From Flavobacteriaceae bacterium (GTDB taxonomy: Bacteria; Bacteroidota; Bacteroidia; Flavobacteriales; Flavobacteriaceae): a stretch of DNA of 59,369 bases. The notes beneath the pieces are model-generated. The model was not told the DNA's origin, ran no database searches, and saw only the letters and a list, made by a program, of their open reading frames with translations. A program made the position numbers and the translations under genes. Position 1 is the first letter of the stretch. Each line of letters opens with the position of its first letter. The stretch is taken from the NCBI GenBank assembly GCA_947483075.1, contig CANKLE010000013.1, forward strand, positions 1 through 59,369, given 5' to 3'. This document shows, piece by piece, positions 44,520-53,650 of this stretch.

Positions 44520-45458
44520 ATGAAAGGTCCTTTATTTTATTCTAAGATTTTACTTTTTGGCGAATACGGCATTATCCGCGATTCCAAAGGGCTATCAATT
44601 CCATATAATTGCTACAACGGTGCTTTGAAATCGGATGGTGCGCAAACAGCAGAAGCGGTGCAATCGAACGCCAATTTGGCCAAATTTGCCACTTATTTGC
44701 AGCAATTGCAAGTCGATCAGCCCCATTTAGTGCAGTTTGATATCACCGCATTAAATGCCGATATTGCCCAAGGACTTTATTTTGATTCAAGCATTCCACA
44801 AGGGTATGGCGTGGGCAGTAGTGGCGCATTAGTAGCCGCGATTTACCATAAATATGCCTTTGATAAAATTACCGTTTTAGAAAACCTTACCCGCGAAAAA
44901 CTCTTGACCTTGAAAACCATTTTTGGTCAGATGGAATCGTTTTTTCACGGAAAAAGTTCGGGCTTAGACCCACTAAATAGCTATTTGAGCATTCCCATTT
45001 TAATTCACTCCAAAGACAATTTAGAAGCTACCGGCATCCCCAGTCAAAGCACTTCGGGCAAAGGCGCTGTCTTTTTGTTGGATTCGGGTATCGTGGGCGA
45101 AACCGCTCCCATGGTTACCTTGTTTATGGAAAACTTGAAAGACCAAGGATTCCGCAAGATGCTCAAAAATAAATTTGTCAAATACACCGATGCCTGCGTA
45201 GATAATTTCTTGGGCGGTGATTTGAAATCTTTGTTTACCAACACCAAAAAATTGTCACAAGTGGTATTGCAAAACTTCAAGCCCATGATTCCGGAACAAT
45301 TTCACGGCTTGTGGCAAAAAGGTCTCGATACCAATGATTACTATTTGAAACTTTGCGGATCGGGTGGTGGCGGTTACATTTTGGGTTTCACCGAAGATTT
45401 AGAAAAAGCCAAACTTGCACTCAAGGACTACAAATTAGAGGTGGTTTACCAATTCTAA
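44520..45458 (+). CDS. Mevalonate kinase-type GHMP kinase
   Basis: 312 residues. The N-terminal motif KILLFGEYGIIRDSKGLSIP (about 9-28) is that of mevalonate kinases, the ATP loop is PQGYGVGSSGALVAAIY (about 92-108), and GKSSGLDPLNSYLSIPI (about 143) carries the catalytic Asp. The C-terminal LCGSGGGGYILGF (about 280) is GHMP motif 3. It phosphorylates mevalonate, upstream of the decarboxylase encoded just before it. Phosphomevalonate kinase is not in this stretch. The UbiA gene follows after 10 bases. Confidence 0.9.
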   Translation: MKGPLFYSKILLFGEYGIIRDSKGLSIPYNCYNGALKSDGAQTAEAVQSNANLAKFATYLQQLQVDQPHLVQFDITALNADIAQGLYFDSSIPQGYGVGSSGALVAAIYHKYAFDKITVLENLTREKLLTLKTIFGQMESFFHGKSSGLDPLNSYLSIPILIHSKDNLEATGIPSQSTSGKGAVFLLDSGIVGETAPMVTLFMENLKDQGFRKMLKNKFVKYTDACVDNFLGGDLKSLFTNTKKLSQVVLQNFKPMIPEQFHGLWQKGLDTNDYYLKLCGSGGGGYILGFTEDLEKAKLALKDYKLEVVYQF

Positions 45459-45468
45459 TTTAGCCAGG

Positions 45469-46392
45469 ATGTTAAGCAAAAAACACAAATTGCTTATCAA
45501 AAAAAGCATCAGTTTGTTTTCGGTGGTGCGCGGCTATAATATTCCTATTCTGATTTTAGCGCAGTATTTATCGGCCATTTTCATTTTGGCTCCCGAAAAA
45601 GCACCGCTATCAGTCGTGCTTGATTTTCAGTTATTTATCCTCATTTTGGCTTCGAGTCTCACCGTGGCTTCGGGCTACATCATCAATAATTTTTACGACA
45701 GCAAAAAGGATTTGATCAACCGACCTACCAAATCGTATATTGATCGGTTGGTGAGCCAAAAAACCAAACTCCAAGTCTATTTTAGTTTAAATTTTTTGGT
45801 GGCATTGATTGCCTTTTTTGTTTCCTACCGGGCTGTTTTGTATTTCTCTGTTTACATTTTTGGCATTTGGTTTTATTCGCACAAAATAAAACGCTATGCC
45901 ATTTTGGGCAACATGACGGCAGCTTTATTGGCGGTATTGCCTTTTTTTGCTGTGTTTTTGTATTACAAGAATTTCTATGAAGTGATTGTATTTCACGCCT
46001 TATTCTTGTACATCTTGTTGTTGGTGCGCGAATTGGTGAAAGACCTCGAAAATATCCAAGGCGATTTGGCCAACGATTACCACACCATTGCCATTACTTA
46101 TGGACCCCAAACCTCAAAAGCAGTAATTACCGGCTTGTTATTGTTTACGCTAATTCCGGTGTATTTTCTTATTTCGGTTTTCGATGTGGGGTATATGGAT
46201 GCCTATTTTTATTTTGGGTTTATGGTCATGATCTATTTTTTACAAAAATTGTGGACCGCCCAAACCAAACGCGACTTTTTATTACTTCACAACTTACTCA
46301 AATTTCTCATCGTAGCCGGCGTGTTTTGCATCGTGCTCATCAAACCGGAGTTGTTGGAGAAAGGGATAGTATGGATCGGGAAGTTTATTTAA
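45469..46392 (+). CDS. UbiA-family prenyltransferase, geranylgeranylglycerol-phosphate type
   Basis: 307 residues with eight or nine membrane helices. The first Asp-rich motif is NNFYDSKKDLINRPTK (about 83-98), the NDxxDxxxDxxNRP type, and the second is KDLENIQGDLANDY (about 190-203). Both bind Mg-diphosphate of the prenyl donor. The group is annotated as digeranylgeranylglyceryl phosphate synthase-like in Flavobacteriaceae. Location next to mvaD and mvk supports a polyprenyl donor, but ubiquinone/menaquinone or heme prenylation cannot be excluded from sequence. Confidence 0.88.
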   Translation: MLSKKHKLLIKKSISLFSVVRGYNIPILILAQYLSAIFILAPEKAPLSVVLDFQLFILILASSLTVASGYIINNFYDSKKDLINRPTKSYIDRLVSQKTKLQVYFSLNFLVALIAFFVSYRAVLYFSVYIFGIWFYSHKIKRYAILGNMTAALLAVLPFFAVFLYYKNFYEVIVFHALFLYILLLVRELVKDLENIQGDLANDYHTIAITYGPQTSKAVITGLLLFTLIPVYFLISVFDVGYMDAYFYFGFMVMIYFLQKLWTAQTKRDFLLLHNLLKFLIVAGVFCIVLIKPELLEKGIVWIGKFI

Positions 46393-46406
46393 TGAAATAG
46401 CTTTTC

Positions 46407-46536
46407 GGTTTAAACGTTTAACCGATTAAGCGTTTAATCAAAACACTCCAGCGCCTTTCAAGTGGTGAGTTCTTAGTATATTTCCAGAACCTACAACCTA
46501 CAACCCATAACCTACAACCTAGAACTGACAACCCAA
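46407..46536. repeat. Two heptad tracts before rluB
   Basis: The first (46407-46439) contains the near-palindromes GGTTTAAACGTTTAACC and GATTAAGCGTTTAATC. The second (46488-46536) is seven in-phase heptads: AACCTAC, AACCTAC, AACCCAT, AACCTAC, AACCTAG, AACTGAC, AACCCAA. Confidence 0.75.
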
Positions 46537-46546
46537 AAGAAAACCC

Positions 46547-46554
46547 TATCTTTG
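46547..46554 (+). promoter_or_regulatory. -7 element of rluB
   Basis: TATCTTTG, identical to that of mvaD, 31 bases before the ATG and directly after the heptad tract. Confidence 0.6.
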
Positions 46555-46585
46555 TTGCCAAATTACACTCATACGCCCAATACCC

Positions 46586-47497
46586 ATGAATAAAAAGGAC
46601 GGCTCAGCCAAACGCAGCACTTCACGCACCGGAAGTGCAAGACCTAGTTCAAGCAAACCAAAACCTGCTATGGCCAAAAGAGCCCAAGGACCTAAAAAAC
46701 CTAAGCCAACTGTAGCTTCAGCGACTTCTGCTGCTGCCGCCAAGCCCGAACGCAAGCCCAATCAGGCGCCCAAACGCGCGAAAAGCCCGGATGAAATGCG
46801 TTTGAATAAATACATCTCCAATTCGGGTGTTTGTTCGCGTAGAGATGCTGATATTTATATTCAATCGGGGAATGTTAAAGTAAACGGCATACCCGTAACC
46901 GAAATGGGATTCTTGGTAAAACCAGGCGATGTGGTCAATTTTGATGGTGTAGAACTCACCCCCGAACGCAAAGAATACATCCTATTAAATAAACCCAAAA
47001 ACTTTACCACTGCCCTCGACGAAGGCCAAGAAAACAGAAATGTCTTGGAATTGTTGCGCGGGGCCACTACCTCCAAAATTGCTGCCGTAGGCCGAATGGA
47101 CAAAAACACAACCGGCTTACTGTTGTTTACCAACGACACCGATATGATTCGCAAGTTTGGGTTACCCAACCAGAAATCGCCCAAGATTTACCAAGTTTCC
47201 TTGGATAAAAATTTGAAATTCGAAGATTTAGAAAGCATTTCAACCGGCGTTACCCTTGATGGGCACCGTTTGTATATAGAAGAAATTAGCTACATCGAAA
47301 AAGAACCCAAGACCGAAATAGGCCTTAAGTTGCGCACGGCCAACGTAAAAGTAGTACGCGCTATTTTTGAAAACTTTGATTACAACGTACTCAAAATAGA
47401 TCGGGTTTCTTTTGCAGGGCTCACCAAAAAGAACTTGCCTCGAGGCAACTGGCGTTTTTTGACCGAGCAAGAAATCATTAATTTGAAAAATATGTAA
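46586..47497 (+). CDS. rluB: 23S rRNA pseudouridine synthase, RluB type
   Basis: 303 residues. Residues 1-70 are a low-complexity, Lys/Ala/Pro-rich basic tail, an extension often seen in Bacteroidetes RluB. The S4 RNA-binding domain begins at MRLNKYISNSGVCSRRDAD (about 72). The catalytic motif is AVGRMDKNTTGLLLFTND with D172. The C-terminal VRAIFENFDYNVLKIDRVSFAGL is typical of the RluB/RluE/RsuA group. It modifies 23S rRNA near helix 89-93 (U2605 in E. coli numbering, by family). Terminator follows. Confidence 0.9.
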   Translation: MNKKDGSAKRSTSRTGSARPSSSKPKPAMAKRAQGPKKPKPTVASATSAAAAKPERKPNQAPKRAKSPDEMRLNKYISNSGVCSRRDADIYIQSGNVKVNGIPVTEMGFLVKPGDVVNFDGVELTPERKEYILLNKPKNFTTALDEGQENRNVLELLRGATTSKIAAVGRMDKNTTGLLLFTNDTDMIRKFGLPNQKSPKIYQVSLDKNLKFEDLESISTGVTLDGHRLYIEEISYIEKEPKTEIGLKLRTANVKVVRAIFENFDYNVLKIDRVSFAGLTKKNLPRGNWRFLTEQEIINLKNM

Positions 47498-47501
47498 CCC
47501 T

Positions 47502-47528
47502 AATTCCTGCTGAAAAGCGGGAATTTTT
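47502..47528 (+). terminator. Terminator of rluB
   Basis: AATTCCTGCT / AGCGGGAATT stem with a GAAA tetraloop and T5. Confidence 0.85.
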
Positions 47529-47539
47529 GCAATAAACCT

Positions 47540-47899
47540 ATGACGACTCCCGAACAAATTGCCTTCAATTGGCTGTCGGCTTTTAATGCCAAACAGTTGG
47601 AAAACTTATTGGACTTGTATGACGAACAGGCCGAACACTTTAGCCCTAAGTTGGCGCAACGCCTACCCGAAACCAAAGGACTCATAAACGGGAAAGCCGC
47701 GCTACGGGACTGGTGGGCCGATGCCTTTTACCGCTTACCTAGTTTGCATTATAAGGTTTTAACCATCACAGCCAACGAAAATCGCGTGTTTATGGAATAC
47801 CTGCGTCAAGTAGACGGAGAGCCCGACATGAAAGTGGCCGAGGTTTTAGAAATAAAGAACGAAAAAATTGTATTTTCGCGGGTATACCACGGATCCTAA
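47540..47899 (+). CDS. NTF2-like (SnoaL-type) protein
   Basis: 119 residues. The small alpha-beta barrel layout of NTF2-like proteins is clear: an N-terminal helix with AFNAKQLENLLDLYDEQAEHFSPK (about 12-35), the helix with LRDWWADAFYRLPSLHYKV (about 54-72), and the final strands RVFMEYLRQVDGEPDMKVAEVLEIKNEKIVFSRVYH. No catalytic residues are obvious. Such proteins may be small hydrolases, isomerases or binding proteins. It precedes the DUF885 gene by 8 bases, so they probably share a transcript. Confidence 0.85.
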   Translation: MTTPEQIAFNWLSAFNAKQLENLLDLYDEQAEHFSPKLAQRLPETKGLINGKAALRDWWADAFYRLPSLHYKVLTITANENRVFMEYLRQVDGEPDMKVAEVLEIKNEKIVFSRVYHGS

Positions 47900-47907
47900 T
47901 TACGACT

Positions 47908-49671
47908 ATGAAATTACTTAAAAACAGCGTGTATGCGCTATTCCTTGCGCTTTCATTAGCAGCCTGTAGCCCCAAACCAAAAGTAGATTTTTCGGCATTC
48001 ACCAAACAATATTTTGACGATAAGAATGCGCTTTTTCCGCTAGATGCCACCCAATACGGACAAAACCAATACAACGATCAATTGGTTTTTGAAATGACCG
48101 ACAGCTACCGCAAGAAGTTGAGCGAATTTTATGCGAACTATGAAAAAAACTTGGCGCAATTTGACCAAAAAGACCTGAACGAAGAAGAGCAAAACAGTTA
48201 CAAAATCATCAAATGGGAAGTGGCCGTAGGAAAAGAAGTACTGCAACAACCTTCCAATCTATTGCCCATTCAGCAATTTAACGGCACGCACCTCACCATG
48301 GGGCAATTTGCCGGCGGAACCAGCGCCCAGCCTTTTGCCAACGAAAAAGATTACCGCAATTTTTTGGTGCGCATGGAAAAATTTGCTGTGTGGATTGATT
48401 CGGCAATGGTGTACATGAAAAAAGGAATGGCCCAAAAAGTGGTCTTGCCCAAAGCCTTGACCGTAAAAATCATTCCTGAATTTCAAGATTTAATTACCAC
48501 TAATCCCACCGATAATTTATACTATTCGGCCATTAAATTGATGCCCAAAACCATCCCAGCAGCCAAGCAACACCAATTGGCCGCGGCCTATGCGCAGGTG
48601 ATCAGCCAAAAATTGGTGCCACAGTTTCAAAAAATGGTTGCCTTTTTGCAAACGGAGTATTTGCCCGCCTGCCGCAACACAAGTGGCATTGGTGCCTTGC
48701 CCTTTGGTAAAGATTTATACGCTGCCTATGCCAAACAGTGGACGACCACCACGCTAGATCCTGAAACCATTCACCAATTGGGGCTTAAAGAAGTGGCTCG
48801 TTTGCAAGCCGAAATGGAGTTGGTGAAACACGAAGTAGGCTACAAAGGCAGTTTGAAGGAATTTATGAATGAGGTGCGCAGCAGCCCTAAACTCAAGCCC
48901 TTTAAGACTCCCGAACAAGTGTTGGCCAATTTTGATCGCATTTACCAAAAGATCAAACCCAACGTAGATCGCTTATTTTCCTTACAACCCAAAACCAAAT
49001 TTGAGATTCGCCGCACCGAAGCCTTCCGCGAAAACAGCGCCAGTGCAGAATACATGCAAGGATCTGCCGACGGCACACGTCCCGGAATTTTTTATGTCCC
49101 GGTTCCCGACGCCAAAAATTACAACGTGCTCGAAGACGAAGATTTATTTTTGCACGAGGCCATTCCGGGGCATCATTTTCAGGTTTCGTTGCAACAAGAA
49201 AGCACCACTTTGCCCGATTTTAGAAAGTTCAACTGGTTTGGCGCTTATGGCGAAGGTTGGGCCTTGTATACCGAAAGTTTAGGAAAAGAGTTGGGCTTGT
49301 ACCAAGATCCGTATCAGTATTTGGGCATGCTCAACGACGAGATGCACCGCGCCATTCGTTTGGTGGTGGACACCGGCATCCATTGCAAAGGCTGGACGCG
49401 CGAACAGGCCATACACTATTCGTTAGACAACGAAGCCGAAAGCGAAGCCAGTATTACTTCAGAAATTGAGCGTTACATGGCCATTCCGGGCCAGGCGCTT
49501 TCCTACAAAATTGGACAACTCAAAATTCTCGAATTGCGCCACAAAGCCGAGTCGCAACTGGGTAAGAAATTTGACATCAAGAAATTCCACGAAAAAGTGT
49601 TGGAATCAGGGGTTATGCCTTTGGCGTTATTAGAAAGCAAAATGAACGCGTGGATGGCTGCGGAAAAATAA
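47908..49671 (+). CDS. DUF885 family lipoprotein, probable metallopeptidase
   Basis: 587 residues. Lipobox LSLAAC lipidates Cys21. DUF885 spans the rest. Conserved features are the zinc-binding HEAIPGHHFQ (H416, E417, then H421-H422), YVPVPDAKNYN before it, the FNWFGAYGEGWALYTESLG block (about 437-455) with a probable third ligand Glu, and AIPGQALSYKIGQLKI near the C-terminus. The family is distantly related to M32-like carboxypeptidases and is assumed to be an envelope peptidase; the substrate is unknown. Confidence 0.9.
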   Translation: MKLLKNSVYALFLALSLAACSPKPKVDFSAFTKQYFDDKNALFPLDATQYGQNQYNDQLVFEMTDSYRKKLSEFYANYEKNLAQFDQKDLNEEEQNSYKIIKWEVAVGKEVLQQPSNLLPIQQFNGTHLTMGQFAGGTSAQPFANEKDYRNFLVRMEKFAVWIDSAMVYMKKGMAQKVVLPKALTVKIIPEFQDLITTNPTDNLYYSAIKLMPKTIPAAKQHQLAAAYAQVISQKLVPQFQKMVAFLQTEYLPACRNTSGIGALPFGKDLYAAYAKQWTTTTLDPETIHQLGLKEVARLQAEMELVKHEVGYKGSLKEFMNEVRSSPKLKPFKTPEQVLANFDRIYQKIKPNVDRLFSLQPKTKFEIRRTEAFRENSASAEYMQGSADGTRPGIFYVPVPDAKNYNVLEDEDLFLHEAIPGHHFQVSLQQESTTLPDFRKFNWFGAYGEGWALYTESLGKELGLYQDPYQYLGMLNDEMHRAIRLVVDTGIHCKGWTREQAIHYSLDNEAESEASITSEIERYMAIPGQALSYKIGQLKILELRHKAESQLGKKFDIKKFHEKVLESGVMPLALLESKMNAWMAAEK

Positions 49672-49738
49672 ACTTAAAGTTTTACGGCCAGTAAAACAGC
49701 CTCACTTCATTGAAATAAGCGCAAAAGAAGTCGCTATT

Positions 49739-51538
49739 TTATTCCACAATTATTTTTTGAACAACTTGTTCGTTTTCGCGCGTGATGAGTTTCGCGATGT
49801 ACAAGCCGTGCGCCAAGTTTGTAGTAGAAAATTCATAGCTGCGCGCGTTCCCCATTTGGTCTTGATACAGCAATTGTTTACCTGCAAGATCATACAATGC
49901 AAACGACGAAAGGGCTACAGCATTTGGATTGGCCACCTCGATTGTGTGTGTATTGACTTGGTGAGTAATCACAATATTGTCCAGGGCTGTACTAGGATTG
50001 GTGCTCAAACTATTCACAAAGGTGAGTTCAAATCGGTTGTTGTAGGTACCGGCTTGCACATAAACCGTATACGAACTGTTTTTGATGTCGTGGTAACTGC
50101 CATCTTCAGCATCATACAGGTAAATGGGTTGCCCCGCATCAATATTCGAAACTAAGCTGGCATCAAAACTAAAACTGCTTACATTACTAGCTTTAATGCC
50201 GAGTGGGATTCGTTTGGTTGGGTCAAAACTTGTGCCCTGAATCACATATTTATGGTCGTCCAACACAAAATACACCTCGTTGGGAAGCGCATCGCCATCC
50301 GGTGACAAGGCGTCAATCCCGCGATCTACCCCATCGGTTGCGGTGGGCAAGAAAACTAACGCGAGTTGTTTGGTAAATTGGTTATTCATGATGGTATTTA
50401 AGCGAATTATCGAAAGTTGATCGACATCCGAATCTTGGGTCTTGATTTGCTCGTTGTTGACTAAACCACGCTCAAACTGAGAATAGACATCAGCTTCTTT
50501 GTAATAGCTGCGGTGTACGTTTTTTAACGATACGGCAACAGGAGCTCCCGTTGCTTTGCCCTGTATCATGAACCCTTGGCCAATTGGGGCATATTTGCGT
50601 TGAATGGCTAAGCCCGAAGAGGCACCCACTACATTGAGTGAGCCGTCATTGTTATACGAATTAAATGTTGCAGGCACGTACACGCCATAGGTAGTTGGGC
50701 CAATGCCAATGGGCGAAAAGGTGCCGTAACCCCCTTGATAGTTTACCAAAACGTGCGAATTGACCGTTTTGTCTTGCTCCCAATAATAGGCAATTCCCAT
50801 GCAGTCGGTGTTGGACGCGTCAAGTAAAAAAGCATTTACGTGCAAAGCCGAGGGATAGGGATTTCCGGTTAAGGTGAGTTTGTTGGCGGCTACATTTACC
50901 GTGATTGTACCGTCGTTGGGTTTGCCCCGAAAATCATAGCGTTGGGCGCCCCCAGGATTGTTGGCAGTAGCTTCGCCAGCTGTGAGCGGATCGGTTCCGG
51001 CGGTGCCCTTCATGGTAAATCCTTGACCAGCTGCTATAGTTGATGCCGCTGCGGTTTGCACCCATTCAGAATAATTTACACCCGACAAAAAGCGCCAAAT
51101 CCAATAACTGGCTATCGACAAACTGGCTGCACTGGCCGCCCCATCATAGCCGGTTACAATATTGGCTGGATTGCTAGCAGTATCTGAGGTGGGTACATAA
51201 AATTGGGTGATGCCAAAATTTTCGTTCCCCACCGCCGCTGAGGCGTTTCCTATAGGCGAACACCAATAATTGTAATCAAAATTATCGGAGGTGCCTTCTT
51301 GAAAAACCGACAATTTGCCCAATCCCTTGTTTGTAGAAGATCCCGTTGTGCCTTGAATCAGTTGCGCTTCATTTCGCAAATACAAAAACCCATTATTCTG
51401 GATATCAACATCTTGGTTTACAAAAACTACTTCGTTTTTTACATAAACATAGCTGGTACTGCCGATATACAATTGGGCATGCACTAAATTAGTACTGCAG
51501 CATAATGCAAGAAGTAAAACAAGTAATTTTTGGGTCAT
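49739..51538 (-). CDS. T9SS sorting-domain surface protein, unknown function
   Basis: 599 residues with signal peptide MTQKLLVLLLALCCSTNLVHAQ. The body is beta-rich: an N-terminal passage with VKNEVVFVNQDVDIQNNGFLYLRNEAQLIQ, then FDYNYWCSPIGN and a GQGFTMKGT motif seen in many flavobacterial T9SS cargos. The last 80 residues (IVITHQVNTHTIEVAN, FALYDLAGKQLLYQD, ending VVQKIIV) look like the Flavobacterium type C variant of the sorting domain because the YPNP motif of type A is absent. No enzymatic motif is seen. Confidence 0.83.
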   Translation of the reverse strand: MTQKLLVLLLALCCSTNLVHAQLYIGSTSYVYVKNEVVFVNQDVDIQNNGFLYLRNEAQLIQGTTGSSTNKGLGKLSVFQEGTSDNFDYNYWCSPIGNASAAVGNENFGITQFYVPTSDTASNPANIVTGYDGAASAASLSIASYWIWRFLSGVNYSEWVQTAAASTIAAGQGFTMKGTAGTDPLTAGEATANNPGGAQRYDFRGKPNDGTITVNVAANKLTLTGNPYPSALHVNAFLLDASNTDCMGIAYYWEQDKTVNSHVLVNYQGGYGTFSPIGIGPTTYGVYVPATFNSYNNDGSLNVVGASSGLAIQRKYAPIGQGFMIQGKATGAPVAVSLKNVHRSYYKEADVYSQFERGLVNNEQIKTQDSDVDQLSIIRLNTIMNNQFTKQLALVFLPTATDGVDRGIDALSPDGDALPNEVYFVLDDHKYVIQGTSFDPTKRIPLGIKASNVSSFSFDASLVSNIDAGQPIYLYDAEDGSYHDIKNSSYTVYVQAGTYNNRFELTFVNSLSTNPSTALDNIVITHQVNTHTIEVANPNAVALSSFALYDLAGKQLLYQDQMGNARSYEFSTTNLAHGLYIAKLITRENEQVVQKIIVE

Positions 51539-51960
51539 AGGTTTGGGTGAGATAGGTATAGATAATAGAAGATTATTAACCGAATAAAATTAGCCTTCCA
51601 TTTCAAATATCACGATTTATCTCATAGCAGACAAGTATAATTTTGATTGCTATTTTTTGAATGTTGTATAATGGACTGTGATTTTCAACTTAATAAAGTA
51701 TAAATTCTCCATTATTTAGATAGAAATTTTCAATTATCTACTCAACGAACCATGCTGCACTCTTTGTTTTCGGGGGTTTGTTCAGATTTGTTAGGAAATC
51801 TTCGCGCAATCCAGAAAATCAAGCTACCGCTTGGGGCAATGAAATGCCAACAGAACTTTTTTCGGCTTGTATAGTTATTATATACGTCGAGGAGATTTAT
51901 TTCGGAGACTTCTGCGGTAAATTTAAAATTTATTATAAACTTAAATGTAACTCAAGCAGT
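51539..51960. other. Gene-free AT-rich divergent intergenic region
   Basis: About 420 bases between divergent starts. An open frame from 51778 to 51960 continues into the next gene, but its residues are not protein-like and the signal peptide starts at 51961, so I treat it as leader. No exact TAnnTTTG element is present; no repeat or stable hairpin stands out. Confidence 0.5.
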
Positions 51961-53229
51961 ATGAAAGCACTTTATAATATGATTATTTTTTTAGGCCTTT
52001 CTGTTCCAGCATTTGCCCAAGTGGGTATAGGCACAACTACTCCCCAAGGAGCCTTAGATATAGTATCGCCTGCAGGAGCGCCAAATGGTCTTTTGATTCC
52101 GAGAGTGCCCTTAACTATTGGTCCAACCAACGCCTTACCATTGGTAGGGCCTACCACTTCAGAAATGATCTACAACACTAGTACGGTTGGCGGTGCCACA
52201 CCCGGTTTTTATTATTGGAATGGTACCAGTTGGGTGCGTTTTGTTACGGGCACAGTGGCCGGTTGGCTCACCACAGGGAATGCAGGATTAACTGCCGGCA
52301 CAAATTTTATAGGCACGACCGATGCAGTAGATGTTTCTTTTAAAAGAGGGAATGTATTATCTGGTTATATTGGCGCTACGAGTACGGCATTTGGAGTAGG
52401 CGCTTTGCCCAGTGGCGCTGCCACTACCAGCACGGCTTTTGGGAACAATGCCTTGTCGGTGAGTACCGGTTCGAACAATGTGGCAATTGGTCAAAATGCC
52501 TTGCGCGATTGTGCAGGCTCAGCTATCTACAATACAGCAGTGGGCGCAAATGCCCTAAAAGGAATTAACAATGCAGCTTCTCAATACAATACGGTGCTGG
52601 GTGGCGAAGCCATGGGACTCACTACCGGAGATGTAAGCAATTGTACGGCAGTTGGGTATCAGGCACTCAATTCGATCAGTGGAGCAGGAGCAGCCCGAGG
52701 ATTAAACAATACGGCCTTGGGATACCAAGCGGGAAGCACGATAACCACCGGCGAAAACAACATTGCCATTGGGTACCAAGCACAGGTTCCCGGGATTACA
52801 ACCAACAACCAAATTCAACTGGGCAATAGCGCCATCAGTTTGGCCCGATGTCAAGTAGCGTGGACTTTGAGTTCGGATCAGCGATTTAAAAACAACATCA
52901 AAGACTCCGAATTGGGACTGCAATTCTTGCAAACACTTCGTCCGGTTTCCTATTTGCGTTCCAATGACACGCAGGCCAAAACCGAATACGGATTTATTGC
53001 ACAAGAGCTTGAAGCAGCATTTTCCGAAGCTGGTCACCCGAATAACGGAGTAATCTCGCGTGACGATGCAGGAATATTGGGAGTGCGCTACAACGATTTT
53101 ATTTCTATTTCCGTAAAAGCGATCCAAGAGCAACAACAGCAAATAGAGGCACTTCGGCTGTCTAATGCCGATTTGCAAAAAACGAATGCTGCCATTTTGG
53201 AACGCTTAGCCAAATTAGAACGCAAGTAA
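51961..53229 (+). CDS. Secreted tail-fibre-type protein with peptidase S74 intramolecular chaperone domain
   Basis: 422 residues from the ATG giving MKALYNMIIF, chosen because it starts a signal peptide ending at PAFAQ. VGIGTTTPQGALDI (about 21-34) is the standard opening of Bacteroidetes proteins of this group. Residues about 140-290 hold six trimer-type repeats of the form NNVAIGQNAL / NTAVGANAL / NTALGYQAG. The S74 chaperone begins at LSSDQRFKNNI (about 300) with GFIAQELEAAF near 340, and a coiled coil (QEQQQQIEALRLSNADLQKT) ends the protein. The S74 domain trimerises the stalk and may cleave itself off. It has no T9SS domain and no phage genes nearby. Confidence 0.87.
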   Translation: MKALYNMIIFLGLSVPAFAQVGIGTTTPQGALDIVSPAGAPNGLLIPRVPLTIGPTNALPLVGPTTSEMIYNTSTVGGATPGFYYWNGTSWVRFVTGTVAGWLTTGNAGLTAGTNFIGTTDAVDVSFKRGNVLSGYIGATSTAFGVGALPSGAATTSTAFGNNALSVSTGSNNVAIGQNALRDCAGSAIYNTAVGANALKGINNAASQYNTVLGGEAMGLTTGDVSNCTAVGYQALNSISGAGAARGLNNTALGYQAGSTITTGENNIAIGYQAQVPGITTNNQIQLGNSAISLARCQVAWTLSSDQRFKNNIKDSELGLQFLQTLRPVSYLRSNDTQAKTEYGFIAQELEAAFSEAGHPNNGVISRDDAGILGVRYNDFISISVKAIQEQQQQIEALRLSNADLQKTNAAILERLAKLERK

Positions 53230-53607
53230 CCAAATTTCTTCTCAGTTATTTCTTACTTCCTTTTATATAATCAAGACCTAATAGTTTTCTGTATTGCATA
53301 CCTACACGGTTTAAAAAAAATTAATTTTTTCTCTAAAATTTTTAGAATTTTTTAAAATTTTTAACACATTTTAAATTTTTCTAAAGTAATTCTTAGTCGT
53401 TAGGCAATAAATAATGTACAAATAACACAACATTAGTACAACAACCTTGCAATTTAATTTTTTGTTTGTTCCCTAAAATCAAGCGATTTTTCTGCATTTC
53501 AAACTATATCGTTTGCGTGCGACTCAATTTTTTGGCGAGAAATTCACTTCAATATTTTGTATAGTTTATATATAGCCGGGATGAAATTTTAAAACTTACC
53601 CTTAGTA
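53230..53607. other. Very AT-rich gene-free interval
   Basis: About 380 bases with a strongly A/T-skewed stretch (53311-53395) of TTTTTAAAATTTTT-type runs, which may be curved DNA or a binding site for nucleoid proteins. No gene seen. It ends at the promoter of the 1756-residue protein. Confidence 0.5.
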
Positions 53608-53615
53608 TATATTTG
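53608..53615 (+). promoter_or_regulatory. -7 element of the 1756-residue surface protein gene
   Basis: TATATTTG, an exact TAnnTTTG, 35 bases before the ATG. The -33 region lacks TTG. Confidence 0.6.
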
Positions 53616-53650
53616 AGAAACTATTTATGTAACCAATTAAAAACCACTCT

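Noticed and set aside
51778..51960. N-terminal extension of the tail-fibre-type protein
   Set aside because: It would put 61 non-conserved residues before a clear signal peptide, and the frame there has no protein character.
53505..53530. Second LacI-type site (CGTTTGCGTG) upstream of the 1756-residue protein
   Set aside because: Only a half site; it shares ten bases with the susC site but lacks the palindromic partner.
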